NCBI GenBank assembly: GCA_951217055.1
Contig: OX578276.1
Span: 37,658,205 to 37,722,204 of the forward strand
Source of the DNA: Gerris lacustris
Lineage: Eukaryota > Arthropoda > Insecta > Hemiptera > Gerridae
Direction of reading: 5' to 3'
DNA: 64,000 nt
Made by a program: the position numbers and the translations under genes. The notes beneath the pieces were generated by a model. It was not told the DNA's origin. It searched no databases and saw only the letters and a list, made by a program, of their open reading frames with translations. Below are positions 55,870-64,000 of the stretch, one piece after another (position 1 is the stretch's first letter; every line of letters begins with the position of its first letter).

Positions 55870-56360
55870 GAATTTTAATTTTTTTTTTTTTTCATTTATT
55901 TATTTTTTTATAAATTTTGAATGGGGTATCTAATAAAAGATATCAAAGAGAATAATCCAAAATGGCGGATGACTCATGGAAGAAAAAAACAATATATATA
56001 TTTTAGTGGGGTATTAAATGAAAAAAGACCCCTAAGAGTAGATTAAAAAAAAATGAAACAATGTATTTTATAGTTGTTTATGAAGTCGAAATGTACGAAC
56101 AAAAAAACGTCCCCCCCCCCCTAACTACCCCATAAGGGCTTGTCCCATGCCAATATCTTATGGTGGGACGATGAAAAAAATTAAATTATTTGCCGTTATT
56201 ACCAATAAAAATCATTGATTTCTTCTGGGGATCGAACCAGAGGCCACTTTCCAAATTTCAAATACATGTTTTTGAAATTCTGCCTATAAACCGGTAGCCG
56301 GCACAGCCCCGGTTAACAGGAATTTAAATTTTTGTAAGCTAAGGAGGAACCACATGGTTG
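55870..56360. other. Unassigned stretch
   Basis: Poly-T and AT-rich, then a block with GGGGATCGAACC at about 56227. No gene could be supported. See rejected items for the tRNA-like box. Confidence 0.35.
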
Positions 56361-56497
56361 TTACCCACGTGGACAGTGTGACGGGTCACGAAGTCACGCC
56401 TCATCTCGAAACCCGTCACGAGACCTCCGTGACCAGTCACGAAACTCCCGAGACCAGTCACGAGACGCCCGTGTACTCACACAGGTCACGCCCGCAG

Positions 56498-56534
56498 AAT
56501 AAAAAGGCGCCGCTTCCCCCACCCGGGGTCAGTC
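56498..56534 (+). promoter_or_regulatory. TATA box plus initiator
   Basis: AATAAAAAGG (56498-56507) lies about 30 bp upstream of TCAGTC (56529-56534), the arthropod initiator consensus; the spacing is what TFIID promoters use. A consensus splice donor GGGTAAGT follows at about 56551, so a short first exon is implied. Promoter of a retrotransposon or captured transcript. Confidence 0.6.
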
Positions 56535-56563
56535 AGTGAAAAGTCGTAACGCGGGTAAGTTGT

Positions 56564-56720
56564 AGGGCTGTGTGCCATTGTGGGCTGTGTGCCATTTTAA
56601 GGCTGTGTGCCATTGTCGTTGTGGGCTGTGTGCCATTGTCGTTGTGGGCTGTGTGCCAAAAAGTTACATTTCGAGCTGTGTGCCGAAATCTCGGGCTGTG
56701 TAAGAAGTGGGCTAAGTGCC
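56564..56720. repeat. GGCTGTGTGCCA minisatellite
   Basis: About eight copies of GGCTGTGTGCC, some followed by attgtcgttgtg, with irregular spacing of 18-30 bp; the last copies are degenerate. It lies in the implied first intron downstream of the TATA/Inr promoter. Confidence 0.8.
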
Positions 56721-57221
56721 GAAGAAAATTGGATTACTCTGGTTAGCGGTGAGTACCTAAAAACTTGATTAGTGGCCTTCCGCCGAGGGAGCCGACCCGT
56801 CAGGTCACCAAATTTGGATCCTAAGCAATTTTAAAAACCATGTATGTAGTATTAAGTAAGTGCGTAGCTCCCAAAGTATTTATTTTTTTATGTGACGGGC
56901 TCTGGTAGGGACTTCAGTGTTTTTCTTTTGTAGTCAGAGCTCGCGGGAGCGCGCCAATTCATTTGTTTACCGAAGTATACGTTAAGTTCAGAGAGAGGGA
57001 GGACTTGCTCCTTCTCACTTAAAACTTTGTTTTTGTCTTAGTAATAGTGACCCCTCTTCCTACTCCGGCCTGTGATACGTTCGCCACCAGGCCCGCTACC
57101 ACTTTCCCCCGGGTTGTCGACGTATTACACTGCCGATAAATAATTTTATGCTTAGAATACAGACGAACCTTATTTATCTTAATAAAAGTTTTATTTATTT
57201 ACTTTGTTTTTTATTTTTAGG

Positions 57222-57345
57222 CTGTTATTATTGGATTTAGAACAAAGAAAGTTATATTTTTGGGAGTTAGAAATAAGTATTGTGTAATCTCCGCTAGAGC
57301 TTCAGCAAAAAATATGCAACCATCTGAGTTCAGATGGCTGAAGCT
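57222..57345 (+). pseudogene. Mutator-like transposase fragment a
   Basis: The plus strand reads GFRTKKVIFLGVRNKYCVIS then ARASAKNM. The pattern GYRTKKvxxxGVRNKYCxxCxRA belongs to the 'Mutator-like transposase domain' proteins of arthropods. Coding ends at about 57300. The same domain resumes from its start at 58990, so this is a second partial copy. Confidence 0.6.
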
Positions 57346-57349
57346 ATGG

Positions 57350-58370
57350 GTTCAAGCTTTCTAGAACATGAAAACCCCTAATTGTCACCCTTAATCAAGC
57401 ATTACATTATTACGTTAGGTTAATGGATGATCACTCCTCCTAGAATAGTGTTGTGTGTAATTAATTAAGCATTTTGAAATAGTAAAAAAACTAATAAAAT
57501 ACTGTCAAATCAGACAAATACAGTTTTTCATAAAATATTTAAACAAAATTCTTTATCAATTATATTTATGTATTTATTTATCTTTTTAAGGAAAAGAAGA
57601 AACCAAGGAGGCCAATGTGAATATTTAAGACCAGAAGACGTGAAGAAATGAGATTATGAGACATCCTTAGGTGATTTCAGATCCTGGCACTAAACTACTT
57701 CTTTAACTGGGAATTATTAAGATCAGAGGTTGCAGGTGTGTGAAAGCAAACGAATCCTATCACTGTAAACCTACTACAGGAAAAAAAAATCAAGAATTGA
57801 GATGAGTCTTGCAATTCCAAGAAGAAAAAAAATGATTTTCTCTATAGAAATGAAAACAAGCTATTTATATAAAAAAAACGAGTTATTCATAAAATGTACA
57901 TTACTTTTAATTTTTTTTATATCTATATGTAGTACCTATTATAAATTAAAAGGTTAACATCAAACATTTATTAAAAATAAAAAATAAATATAGATAAATG
58001 TACAAAAGTAATAAAACATGAATTATTCTGTGATGAAAAATGTAGGATATATGTAATAAATGGTGAGAAAGCGTTAAAGAGTGGATAGTTTTGTGTGGAG
58101 GTCGAAATGACTCAGGCTCAGGGAGGGCAGTCTGAAAAAACCACCCAGTCTGTAGACCACTACTTTCCATTCCTACCTCAGTACCGAAAGGGTTGGTTAG
58201 GACAAGGATCAACCTACCTACAGCCCTGTAAGTAATCCATCCCACCAGGCATCTCCTACACCTGCTTTGGCTGATGCAACATCCGATGTAACAAGCAACA
58301 GATATTGCATCAGACCCAAAATTAAAGATATTACCACTGATCCTGAAAATTCTCTCTAGTCCACGTTGTC
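57350..58370. other. Unassigned sequence before Penelope-type end
   Basis: AT-rich; a GC-richer block at 58085-58260 reads like a repeat 3' region (minus frame of 99 codons without motif). GCAACCATCTGAgttCAGATGG at 57318 is a small hairpin. Confidence 0.35.
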
Positions 58371-58399
58371 CATCACTCAGAACAACATGTACAGTACAA

Positions 58400-58436
58400 C
58401 CCTGAACATGCCTCCATCATAGGAGGCGAAACGTCG
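58400..58436 (+). ncRNA. Hammerhead-ribozyme-like core, degenerate
   Basis: CTGAACA (58402), stem GCCTCC/GGAGGC, GAAAC (58428), GTCGG. The layout equals that at 36973-37007, but the invariant G8 of CUGANGA is C, so it is probably inactive. It marks another Penelope-like terminus with no coding part nearby. Confidence 0.5.
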
Positions 58437-58984
58437 GAATTGTCTACGAATTATCTTCGTGTCTGACTAACATCAAGCTAGAATTTTGTGTATAAGTTAA
58501 TCTTTTGACGCCTTTTAAGAATATGTGGTCGGCTAAGTTCGTTTGCAGGACATAGCTTGGGAATAGGCATTTGAAAAAAACAAAGATTGGCCATATCCCA
58601 CCAATTATGGTGGACAATGTGATTTTCATGATCCTGAGTACAAAATTAGTTAGTAGACTGAAAATCAGGTTGATGTTAGTTTGTCACTTGATAGGTTAGT
58701 TATTAAAATATTACTCCAAACTAAAAAGAATATAAAAGTGTATTTATTTTCTTATATTTATCATTAATCAATGGATTTAAACAATTTGTAAAATTATTAA
58801 TTCTTTACTGCTATTATAATTGATTTTTGGAAATTTTTACCAAAATATTTTTTCTTTTTCAAATCTATATTCATTTTTATCTTTTACTCTGCCATCTGTC
58901 CATTTGGGATAACTTTCATTCATAAACTGAAATAAATTAATTTGAAATACATGCTGAACTTTAATTCTAAATAAGCTCTCTTTT

Positions 58985-59710
58985 GCTGCAAGCAGAATTA
59001 ATTAGATATAGAACAAGGAAAGTAATTTATATTAATGTGAAAAACATGTACTGCTTTGTATGAGAACAATATGCGGCTACAGGAAAAGAATGCATACCTT
59101 TTCAAAAATTGGACGGGTAGTTCTAGTTTTCATGGAGAGTCAGGGAATACTACAAGGATTTCAGAGTATGTCGCTGTATGGCGAAAAATACAACAGATTA
59201 GTTGCCGACGGCGAAAGTAGTGTATATCATAAACTTATATCACAGTGGTCATACTCGGATATAACTGTACAAAAGGTTGAATGCTCCAATCACCTTCTAA
59301 GGAATTTTGTGAATAAAATGAAAGAGCTTACGAAAAACAAGTTTGCTGGTCCCAATAATCTAAGGAAAAGATAGAAGAAGTAAAAATTAATAAAATGAGA
59401 ATTGGGATAAAGAAAGCTATAAAATAGAGAATATCGACGAATGTCGGTTCAGAAGAAAAACCTTATTGTTGAAGAAGGACATCCTAAATAATCCCTATCA
59501 CATTTTCGGGTCAAATTCTCAGTGTGCAAACAAGACGAGGTAAATCTGGTCTCAGTCATGAAGAGGGAGGGATTGTGGGGGAAACTCAATATTAACATAA
59601 CATATATCAACTCAATATTAGCGAAAATTATAGGGGTTCTTAGTGAGAAACTACCACAGAAAGTGGTAGTGGAGACAGGTGATCTGAGGATAATTTATAT
59701 TTATTACTTT
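58985..59710 (+). pseudogene. Mutator-like transposase fragment b
   Basis: RYRTRKVIYINVKNMYCFV (58998), then in frame from 59060 KIGRVVLVFMESQGILQGFQ, RLVADGESSVYHKLISQWSY and KVECSNHLLRNFVNKMKEL, the region with the second catalytic Asp (DGxSSVY) of the Mutator-like transposase domain. Further pieces to 59710 (NPYHIFGSN, KQDEVNLV) lie in shifted frames. Probably one element decayed by several indels. The 3' end is followed by a ribozyme-like CTGATGATGCCCGTAAGGGA at 59763. Confidence 0.75.
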
Positions 59711-59883
59711 TAAAATTGTTAAAACATATGTAACAATTTTAACGCAAGCAAATACTTGAGGTCTGATGATGCCCGTAAGGGATGATATTTAACATTGTTT
59801 AATTAAACAATTACTGTTAATCTTACTCACCCATATGGTCCAAAAAACCATCCAAAATAGGATTGTCATTGTCTTTTTTTGTA

Positions 59884-60345
59884 GGCAGCTATTGGGATGC
59901 ATGGAGCTTGCCGGTGCATCGAGTTACTCAAATTAGAGATAACCGATTTAAAGGAAGATGAAAATAATAATATGATCATTGATATTAAAGACACCAAAAA
60001 CAAGAAAGATAGGATATTTTTCATTATCGATAAACAATTGCCATTAAGACTACCAAATGTTCCACATAATCGATTTTTTTCTAAAAATAAACCCAGAGTT
60101 CAGCCAGTTGGCAAAAATAAATTTGGGCAGGTAGGTGTAGTAAGAGCAACGTTTTTAAATCTACTAAATCCTAAATCATACACCGGTCATACATTCGCCG
60201 TTCTTCGGCAGCTTTATTAGCAAATTCTGGAGGAAGTATGACGCTCAAAAGAAATGGTGGCTGGAGGTCTTGCGAACTTAGTAGATGGCTACACAAATAA
60301 CTCAATTGCAAATACATACAATTAAAGTTGATCGAGTACTTGTAA
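59884..60345 (+). pseudogene. Crypton-type tyrosine recombinase fragment
   Basis: After an acceptor (tttttgtag) the frame reads AAIGMHGACRCIELLKLEIT (first catalytic Arg in GACRCxEL), IDIKDTKNKKDRIFFII, and LNPKSYTGHTF. A frameshift at 60195 moves to RRSSAALLANSGGSMTLKRN then GGW, and a second to VDGYTNNS with the candidate nucleophile Tyr. R...H-x-x-R...GW...Y is the tyrosine recombinase signature, and YTGHxFRRSSATLLANSG is typical of insect Cryptons. The trailing frame to 60626 ends ITIQNCKFKF, like the 'NCxxN' tail of such ORFs. The N-terminal domain is absent. Confidence 0.75.
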
Positions 60346-60639
60346 GTAATAACGAAAATGTAAGTCCTGTCTCATTACAACCTCAACCAGGTCCTAGTTA
60401 TTCAAGTGCAATTTCATCACAACCAGGTCCTGGGAATAGTGGCCCTATTTTACCTAATTCACAAGGACAAGGAAATGATAATTCTAGTAGATCTATAACC
60501 ATTCAGAATTGCAAATTTAAATTTCATTTGTTCTTTTTACTTTTTCTCACTACCTATAGTAGGAAAAATATTGTTTTCACGAAAACATTTTTTTCGAGAT
60601 TTCAACGGAATTATCCGTGTTTGTAAGACCTCCTGAGTG

Positions 60640-61240
60640 GTTTTCAGCATGACGTCTGTATGTATGTGTGTTATCATCGTAGCGCCTAAGGTATTTAACC
60701 TAGAGAGTTGAAACTTGCAGAAAAATCAGACCTTACCTGAAGTGGTGCCGCCCGGAAAATCAACTTTTTCCGCCATCTTGAACCCAGTTTGCTGAGTCAG
60801 CAAAAATTAAAAAAAATCGTAATAAATCGAAAATGGTCCTGATCGAATTGAAATTTGGCACGAATGTATCTGTCTAAATGACAAACAAGCCCACCAAATT
60901 CCATTTTGATATTGTTGAATATTTAAACTTTGACGGTTAATAATACTGAAAGTATAAATAGGTTTTTGACATATAGCATATCGTTGTCGTTGGAACCGGA
61001 AAAAATTAAGGATCACATAAAAAAAAAAACCCGATGAAATTCCATTAATTAGTTCAAAAGTTAAAAGCGAATATAATTATTTATTAGTGCGATAATTTTG
61101 ATGACGTCAAAGTTTGTTTACATCAGTCAAAATACCGCCAAACTTCGAATAATTAAATAAAATATAGGTGTTAAAATTTTTGAAGAATGATAATAAATCA
61201 CCCATCCAAGTACTGACAACGTCCAACGCTGCTTCCTCTT
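60640..61240. other. Unassigned repeat-like sequence
   Basis: Contains stretches such as GAATTGAAATTTGGCACGAA and GTTGAAACTTGCAG that look like interspersed repeat consensus sequence; possibly non-coding DNA of the Helitron whose helicase piece follows. No gene. Confidence 0.35.
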
Positions 61241-61247
61241 GCAGGAG

Positions 61248-61620
61248 AGGCCACTTGAGTGCTTAAAATCATCGCCACTGTGGCGTAATGTTGAAAAAGT
61301 ACAGAAAATGCTTCAAGATCCATCCGCTGAAACATTCTCAAAACAACTGATAGATATTGGCGATGTGAAAGTTGCTGTACATTAAGATACTATATGACTA
61401 AAATTGCCGACCGATTTCTGCACAATCGGTAATTCGCAAAATGCTCTCATTGACCACATATTTCCCGATGTGCACTGCACACTCAATACATAAATCACGA
61501 GTGGCTGGCAGAAAGAGAAATTTTGGCAGTAAAAAATGTGGATGTCAAGGATTTAAATTTCAAGATACAACAGTTGTTGCCAGGGGACTTGGTGTCATAA
61601 AAATCTATTGGTCCGAATGC
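61248..61620 (+). pseudogene. Helitron helicase (PIF1-like) fragment
   Basis: In order: CLKSSPLWRNVEKVQKML, FSKQLIDIGDVKV, KLPTDFC, NALIDHIFPDV, then in a shifted frame HEWLAEREILAVKNVDVKDL and KIQQLLPGDLVS. These are the C-terminal helicase blocks of Helitron Rep/Hel proteins (WLxERAILAPKNxDVxxxN). Stops and at least two frameshifts are present. The Rep domain, Walker motifs and Helitron ends (TC...CTRR) are not seen. Confidence 0.8.
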
Positions 61621-61689
61621 CTTTTGTCACCACCTGTATATCCTACACATCTTGGGACGGAGTGTGATAGGGATGGAGGAGAGGGTGTC

Positions 61690-62880
61690 CTTGAACGAAC
61701 CAATCATTCATAATCATAAGTCAGCCGACCTCTAAGCGGCGATGTAAACGAGTGCAGTTAGCTCCTACCTTCTTCTATTCTCCTAGTACAGTGTACAGCG
61801 TTTTAGAATCACTTGGGGAGGGGACGCCCTAGCGATAGCGGTACCAAGCGCGGTAGTGGGAGACACTATCCCTACCTAGAGCGGACAGACTCGATTGAAC
61901 ACCTCCTATACCTTCCTAACACCTTGATCCTATATCTTCCCCACTCGTGTAACGGTAACGCTTTTCGAGGTTAATGTGCCACATCCAAGACATAAAAATG
62001 TCAAAAAACAAACTATAATACATTTTTTTTATTATCTTTAATTTTTAATGGTCTACGATTGTATCCTATTTGGTTTGTCAATGTTAAGGGAGCTTTTCAT
62101 TCAATATCTTTTCAAACAAATCATGCTCAACTTTACTCAGCGTCCTTTAAAAGAAAGCTATTAGCTTAAATTTTTCATAATTTGTTGTGCAAATAAATAC
62201 AAAGTTGCAGGTTGAGGCGTGCATTACTGTAAAATAGGTTAATTTTAGTTGAACTTGATTTGCTAAACATTTATAATACTGTTAATTTTCTACTGTTCCC
62301 TATAAAGCTTGAAAGAGCTTTAAAGTTCTATGATTATTTCTCTTATTTGATAGGTGATATTTATTTTACTTTTGTATTCGATTTATTGATCTTGCAGTTA
62401 CACACAAGATTATTATGATTATTAAGTTTACAATTATGTAATATTGTTTACTTCCAAAATCTGTTGAGGTAGGTTGGGCAAAATGTGTAGGGTTATAGTT
62501 GAATGATTTTTCACATGAATTCACATGAAGACTTTTCTATTCCATACCTTCTGTAAAATGTAAATTATTTTTAAGTACTATTTTGTTTTTTTTCCAGTTA
62601 ATATACAATGCTGAGGGAGATGAAATTATGAAACAAAAAATGTGATTGCGCTAGGTTAACATTTCTGCCACAGTATGGTTGCATTAGACTTTCATGCTGC
62701 CAAACATTTTTCAAAGGCAGATGATACTTGTAAATGAAAAAAAACCACCTCTACCTAAGGAGTACCTGAAACCCATCCCCTACTACTAACGGAGTTGGGC
62801 ATAACTTAAATTAAAGTACTTGTCACAATGCACAAGCTATTTCGGCGTTAAGACGAGTTCAGTGGTTGTGGGTTTTTGAG
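61690..62880. other. Unassigned stretch
   Basis: A GC-richer block (61700-61980) with no frames of note, then AT-rich sequence. Nothing recognised. Confidence 0.35.
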
Positions 62881-62894
62881 CGTGGTTTCGTGCA

Positions 62895-63500
62895 GTAGTG
62901 CAGTTGATGGCGAACGTGACGATAAAATATTCGGACATAATAAAACATGATGGATAGGGCGATTTTTCGGAGTGGGTAAGGAAGCTAGAACTTGTGGTTA
63001 AATTGCAGAAAATTAAAGAACTCAACCTGTTTCTGCCACTTTTTCTTTGTGGCGGGGCTTTTGCTATCTACGAATGTTTGAGCGCCGACGTAGAAGCTGA
63101 CTAATAAAGATTGGAATAGGGTTTGTTAGATGCGTTCTCGGCTAACAGATTTCAAGCCTACTGAAGTCCGTCTGTAGCCTCGAGAGGATGGAGCTGAGTG
63201 AGATGACAGAGAGGGCCAGGATTCTCGTTTGCACATCTGGGTTGGAGGCTACAGGGGCTGTTGGATGGTTCATAAGTCGTTCAGACAACCCTCCTGTTGG
63301 GTATCCTGGGACCAGTCGCATAAGGAAATGTTTTGCATGTGGCAAGGGAGATCATCTAGCTCGTTTTTGTCCCTCAAAACCCCCGGTATCTTGCTATTCA
63401 TGTGGCGCAAACGGATACATAACCCGTGTTACAAAAAAGTTAATTCAACATTCAGGACAGGACTTACAAAAGCTCTACTGTGTTCTTTATCTATGAAACT
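62895..63500 (+). pseudogene. Retrotransposon gag fragment with zinc knuckle
   Basis: GDFSEWVRKLELVVKLQKIK and LNLFLPLFLCGGAFAIYECL (62955-63100), two stops, then LLDAFSANRFQAY. From 63188 ELSEMTERARILVCTSG leads to the CCHC knuckle CFACGKGDHLARFC and a second partial one, CYSCGANGY. This is the capsid-to-nucleocapsid layout of a Ty3/gypsy-like gag. Breaks: stops near 63100-63120, a shift near 63170 and at 63420. No pol follows. Confidence 0.75.
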
Positions 63501-63601
63501 GTACCTGTTCTATTAGTTGTTAGCTTCGTGGTAATATCTCTTCCATTAAGATATTTTTTTCGATTCTTTCTTTTCCTCTAAGTGTTGCGATTCTTCGTCT
63601 C

Positions 63602-63855
63602 ATGTTTACTAACGAAGAATACGCCGACATACATTTCGATTATGGGCTTGCAGAGGGAAATGCAGGAGAGGCTGCAAGGCTCTATGCGGCTGCATTCCCT
63701 GGAAGGCGTCATCCTGATAGAAGAGTGTTCTCTAGGGTTCATCAAATATTGAAGGAAAGAGGATCATTCAGCGTTCTGAGGGAGCACACACAAAGTCTGA
63801 GAGGACCAACACTGCTCTTCGACATTTTGATAATAACCCAGAGACAAGTTTGAGG
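63602..63855 (+). pseudogene. DUF4817-type helix-turn-helix ORF, partial
   Basis: MFTNEEYADIHFDYGLAEGN and AARLYAAAFPGRRHPDRRVF then SRVHQILKERGSF match the DUF4817 helix-turn-helix found at the N-terminus of mariner-like or 'transposable element' ORFs in arthropods. The frame stops at 63853 and nothing recognisable follows before the window ends, so it is a fragment. Symbol not given. Confidence 0.75.
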
Positions 63856-64000
63856 CGCTCATCTGTCATATTATATATTTCATCAAAAATTTGACTTTTT
63901 CCTTAGTTTCAGAATGTTAATGTTTATTTCATATACGAGCTGTGGACAAAAGTAACATTTTTCATTTTCATAACCAAGTATCTATTTTGTTGGTTTTCTC

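Larger units (their letters stand above)
56377..57129 (+). mobile_element. GC-rich LTR-like block (tentative)
   Basis: The block starts TGTGACGGGTCACG, ends CGTATTACA and is much richer in GC than its surroundings. The first 110 bp contain six or more GTCACGA/GTGAC motifs in both orientations, an enhancer-like array. A promoter and splice donor follow, then a minisatellite and a region ending in poly-pyrimidine. TG...CA ends would fit an LTR, but no second LTR, primer-binding site or target duplication was found. Confidence 0.4.

Noticed and set aside
56221..56245. Possible tRNA or tRNA-derived SINE (GGTTCGATCCCC on the minus strand)
   Set aside because: A good B-box is present, but I could not find a matching A-box, acceptor stem or anticodon arm at the right distances.

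Overview
This is a eukaryotic, AT-rich window, most likely from an insect genome (a hemipteran would fit; the sequence alone does not settle it). Evidence: GT-AG introns are everywhere, there are no operons or Shine-Dalgarno sites, and the families present are arthropod-type transposons: Ty3/gypsy, BEL/Pao, Jockey-like LINEs, a Penelope-like element with GIY-YIG endonuclease, THAP/P-type, Harbinger, hAT, piggyBac-type, pogo-type, Mutator-like, Crypton and Helitron relics. I see no convincing conserved host gene; the nearest candidate is a small three-exon minus-strand gene (23881-30896). No rRNA, tRNA or CRISPR was found.

Layout. 1-3.6 kb: minus-strand relics of an unclassified transposon ORF and a gypsy gag-pol. 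3.6-9.35 kb: a large terminal-inverted-repeat (TIR) transposon with a three-exon transposase-like gene broken by two frameshifts. 9.4-13.6 kb: foldback elements, a Harbinger end, a two-hairpin MITE, a TTAA-bounded piggyBac-type MITE, a DDE transposase relic and a BEL/Pao gag piece. 13.9-18.5 kb: a five-exon HARBI1-like gene whose third intron carries a 2,969-bp hAT-type insertion with a perfect 8-bp target duplication; inside that sits a five-copy 218-bp tandem array. 18.7-20.7 kb: a TA-flanked pogo-like element with an 11-copy 38-bp minisatellite. 20.9-23.7 kb: a TTAA-flanked piggyBac-type unit with no transposase visible. 23.9-31 kb: the minus-strand three-exon gene, its introns filled with MITEs and two LINE insertions.

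31-37 kb: two pieces of an unclassified zinc-finger transposon family, a multi-exon THAP9/P-type relic, then an inverted pair of Penelope-type termini with hammerhead-ribozyme-like cores. 37.9-39.4 kb: foldbacks and a TA microsatellite. 39.6-46.3 kb: a second P-type gene with a THAP exon and one internally duplicated exon. 46.5-48 kb: a Penelope-like element (YVDD reverse transcriptase plus GIY-YIG). 48.1-50.6 kb: a Mutator-like ORF followed by a ubiquitin-protease-like (USP-like) domain and a BESS-like tail. 51.7-53.2 kb: hAT transposase relic. 53.2-55.7 kb: Jockey-like LINE. 56.4-57.1 kb: a GC-rich LTR-like block with a TATA/Inr promoter and a first-exon splice donor. 57.2-64 kb: fragments of Mutator-like transposase, Crypton recombinase, Helitron helicase, a gag with zinc knuckles and a DUF4817-type ORF.

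The genes do not form a pathway. The window records repeated nested insertion, and several insertions can be ordered in time from target-site duplications. The items most worth following are the Mutator/USP-like fusion, the MITE tandem array inside hAT inside Harbinger, the TTAA-bounded unit with non-transposase cargo, and the Penelope ribozyme-like ends.
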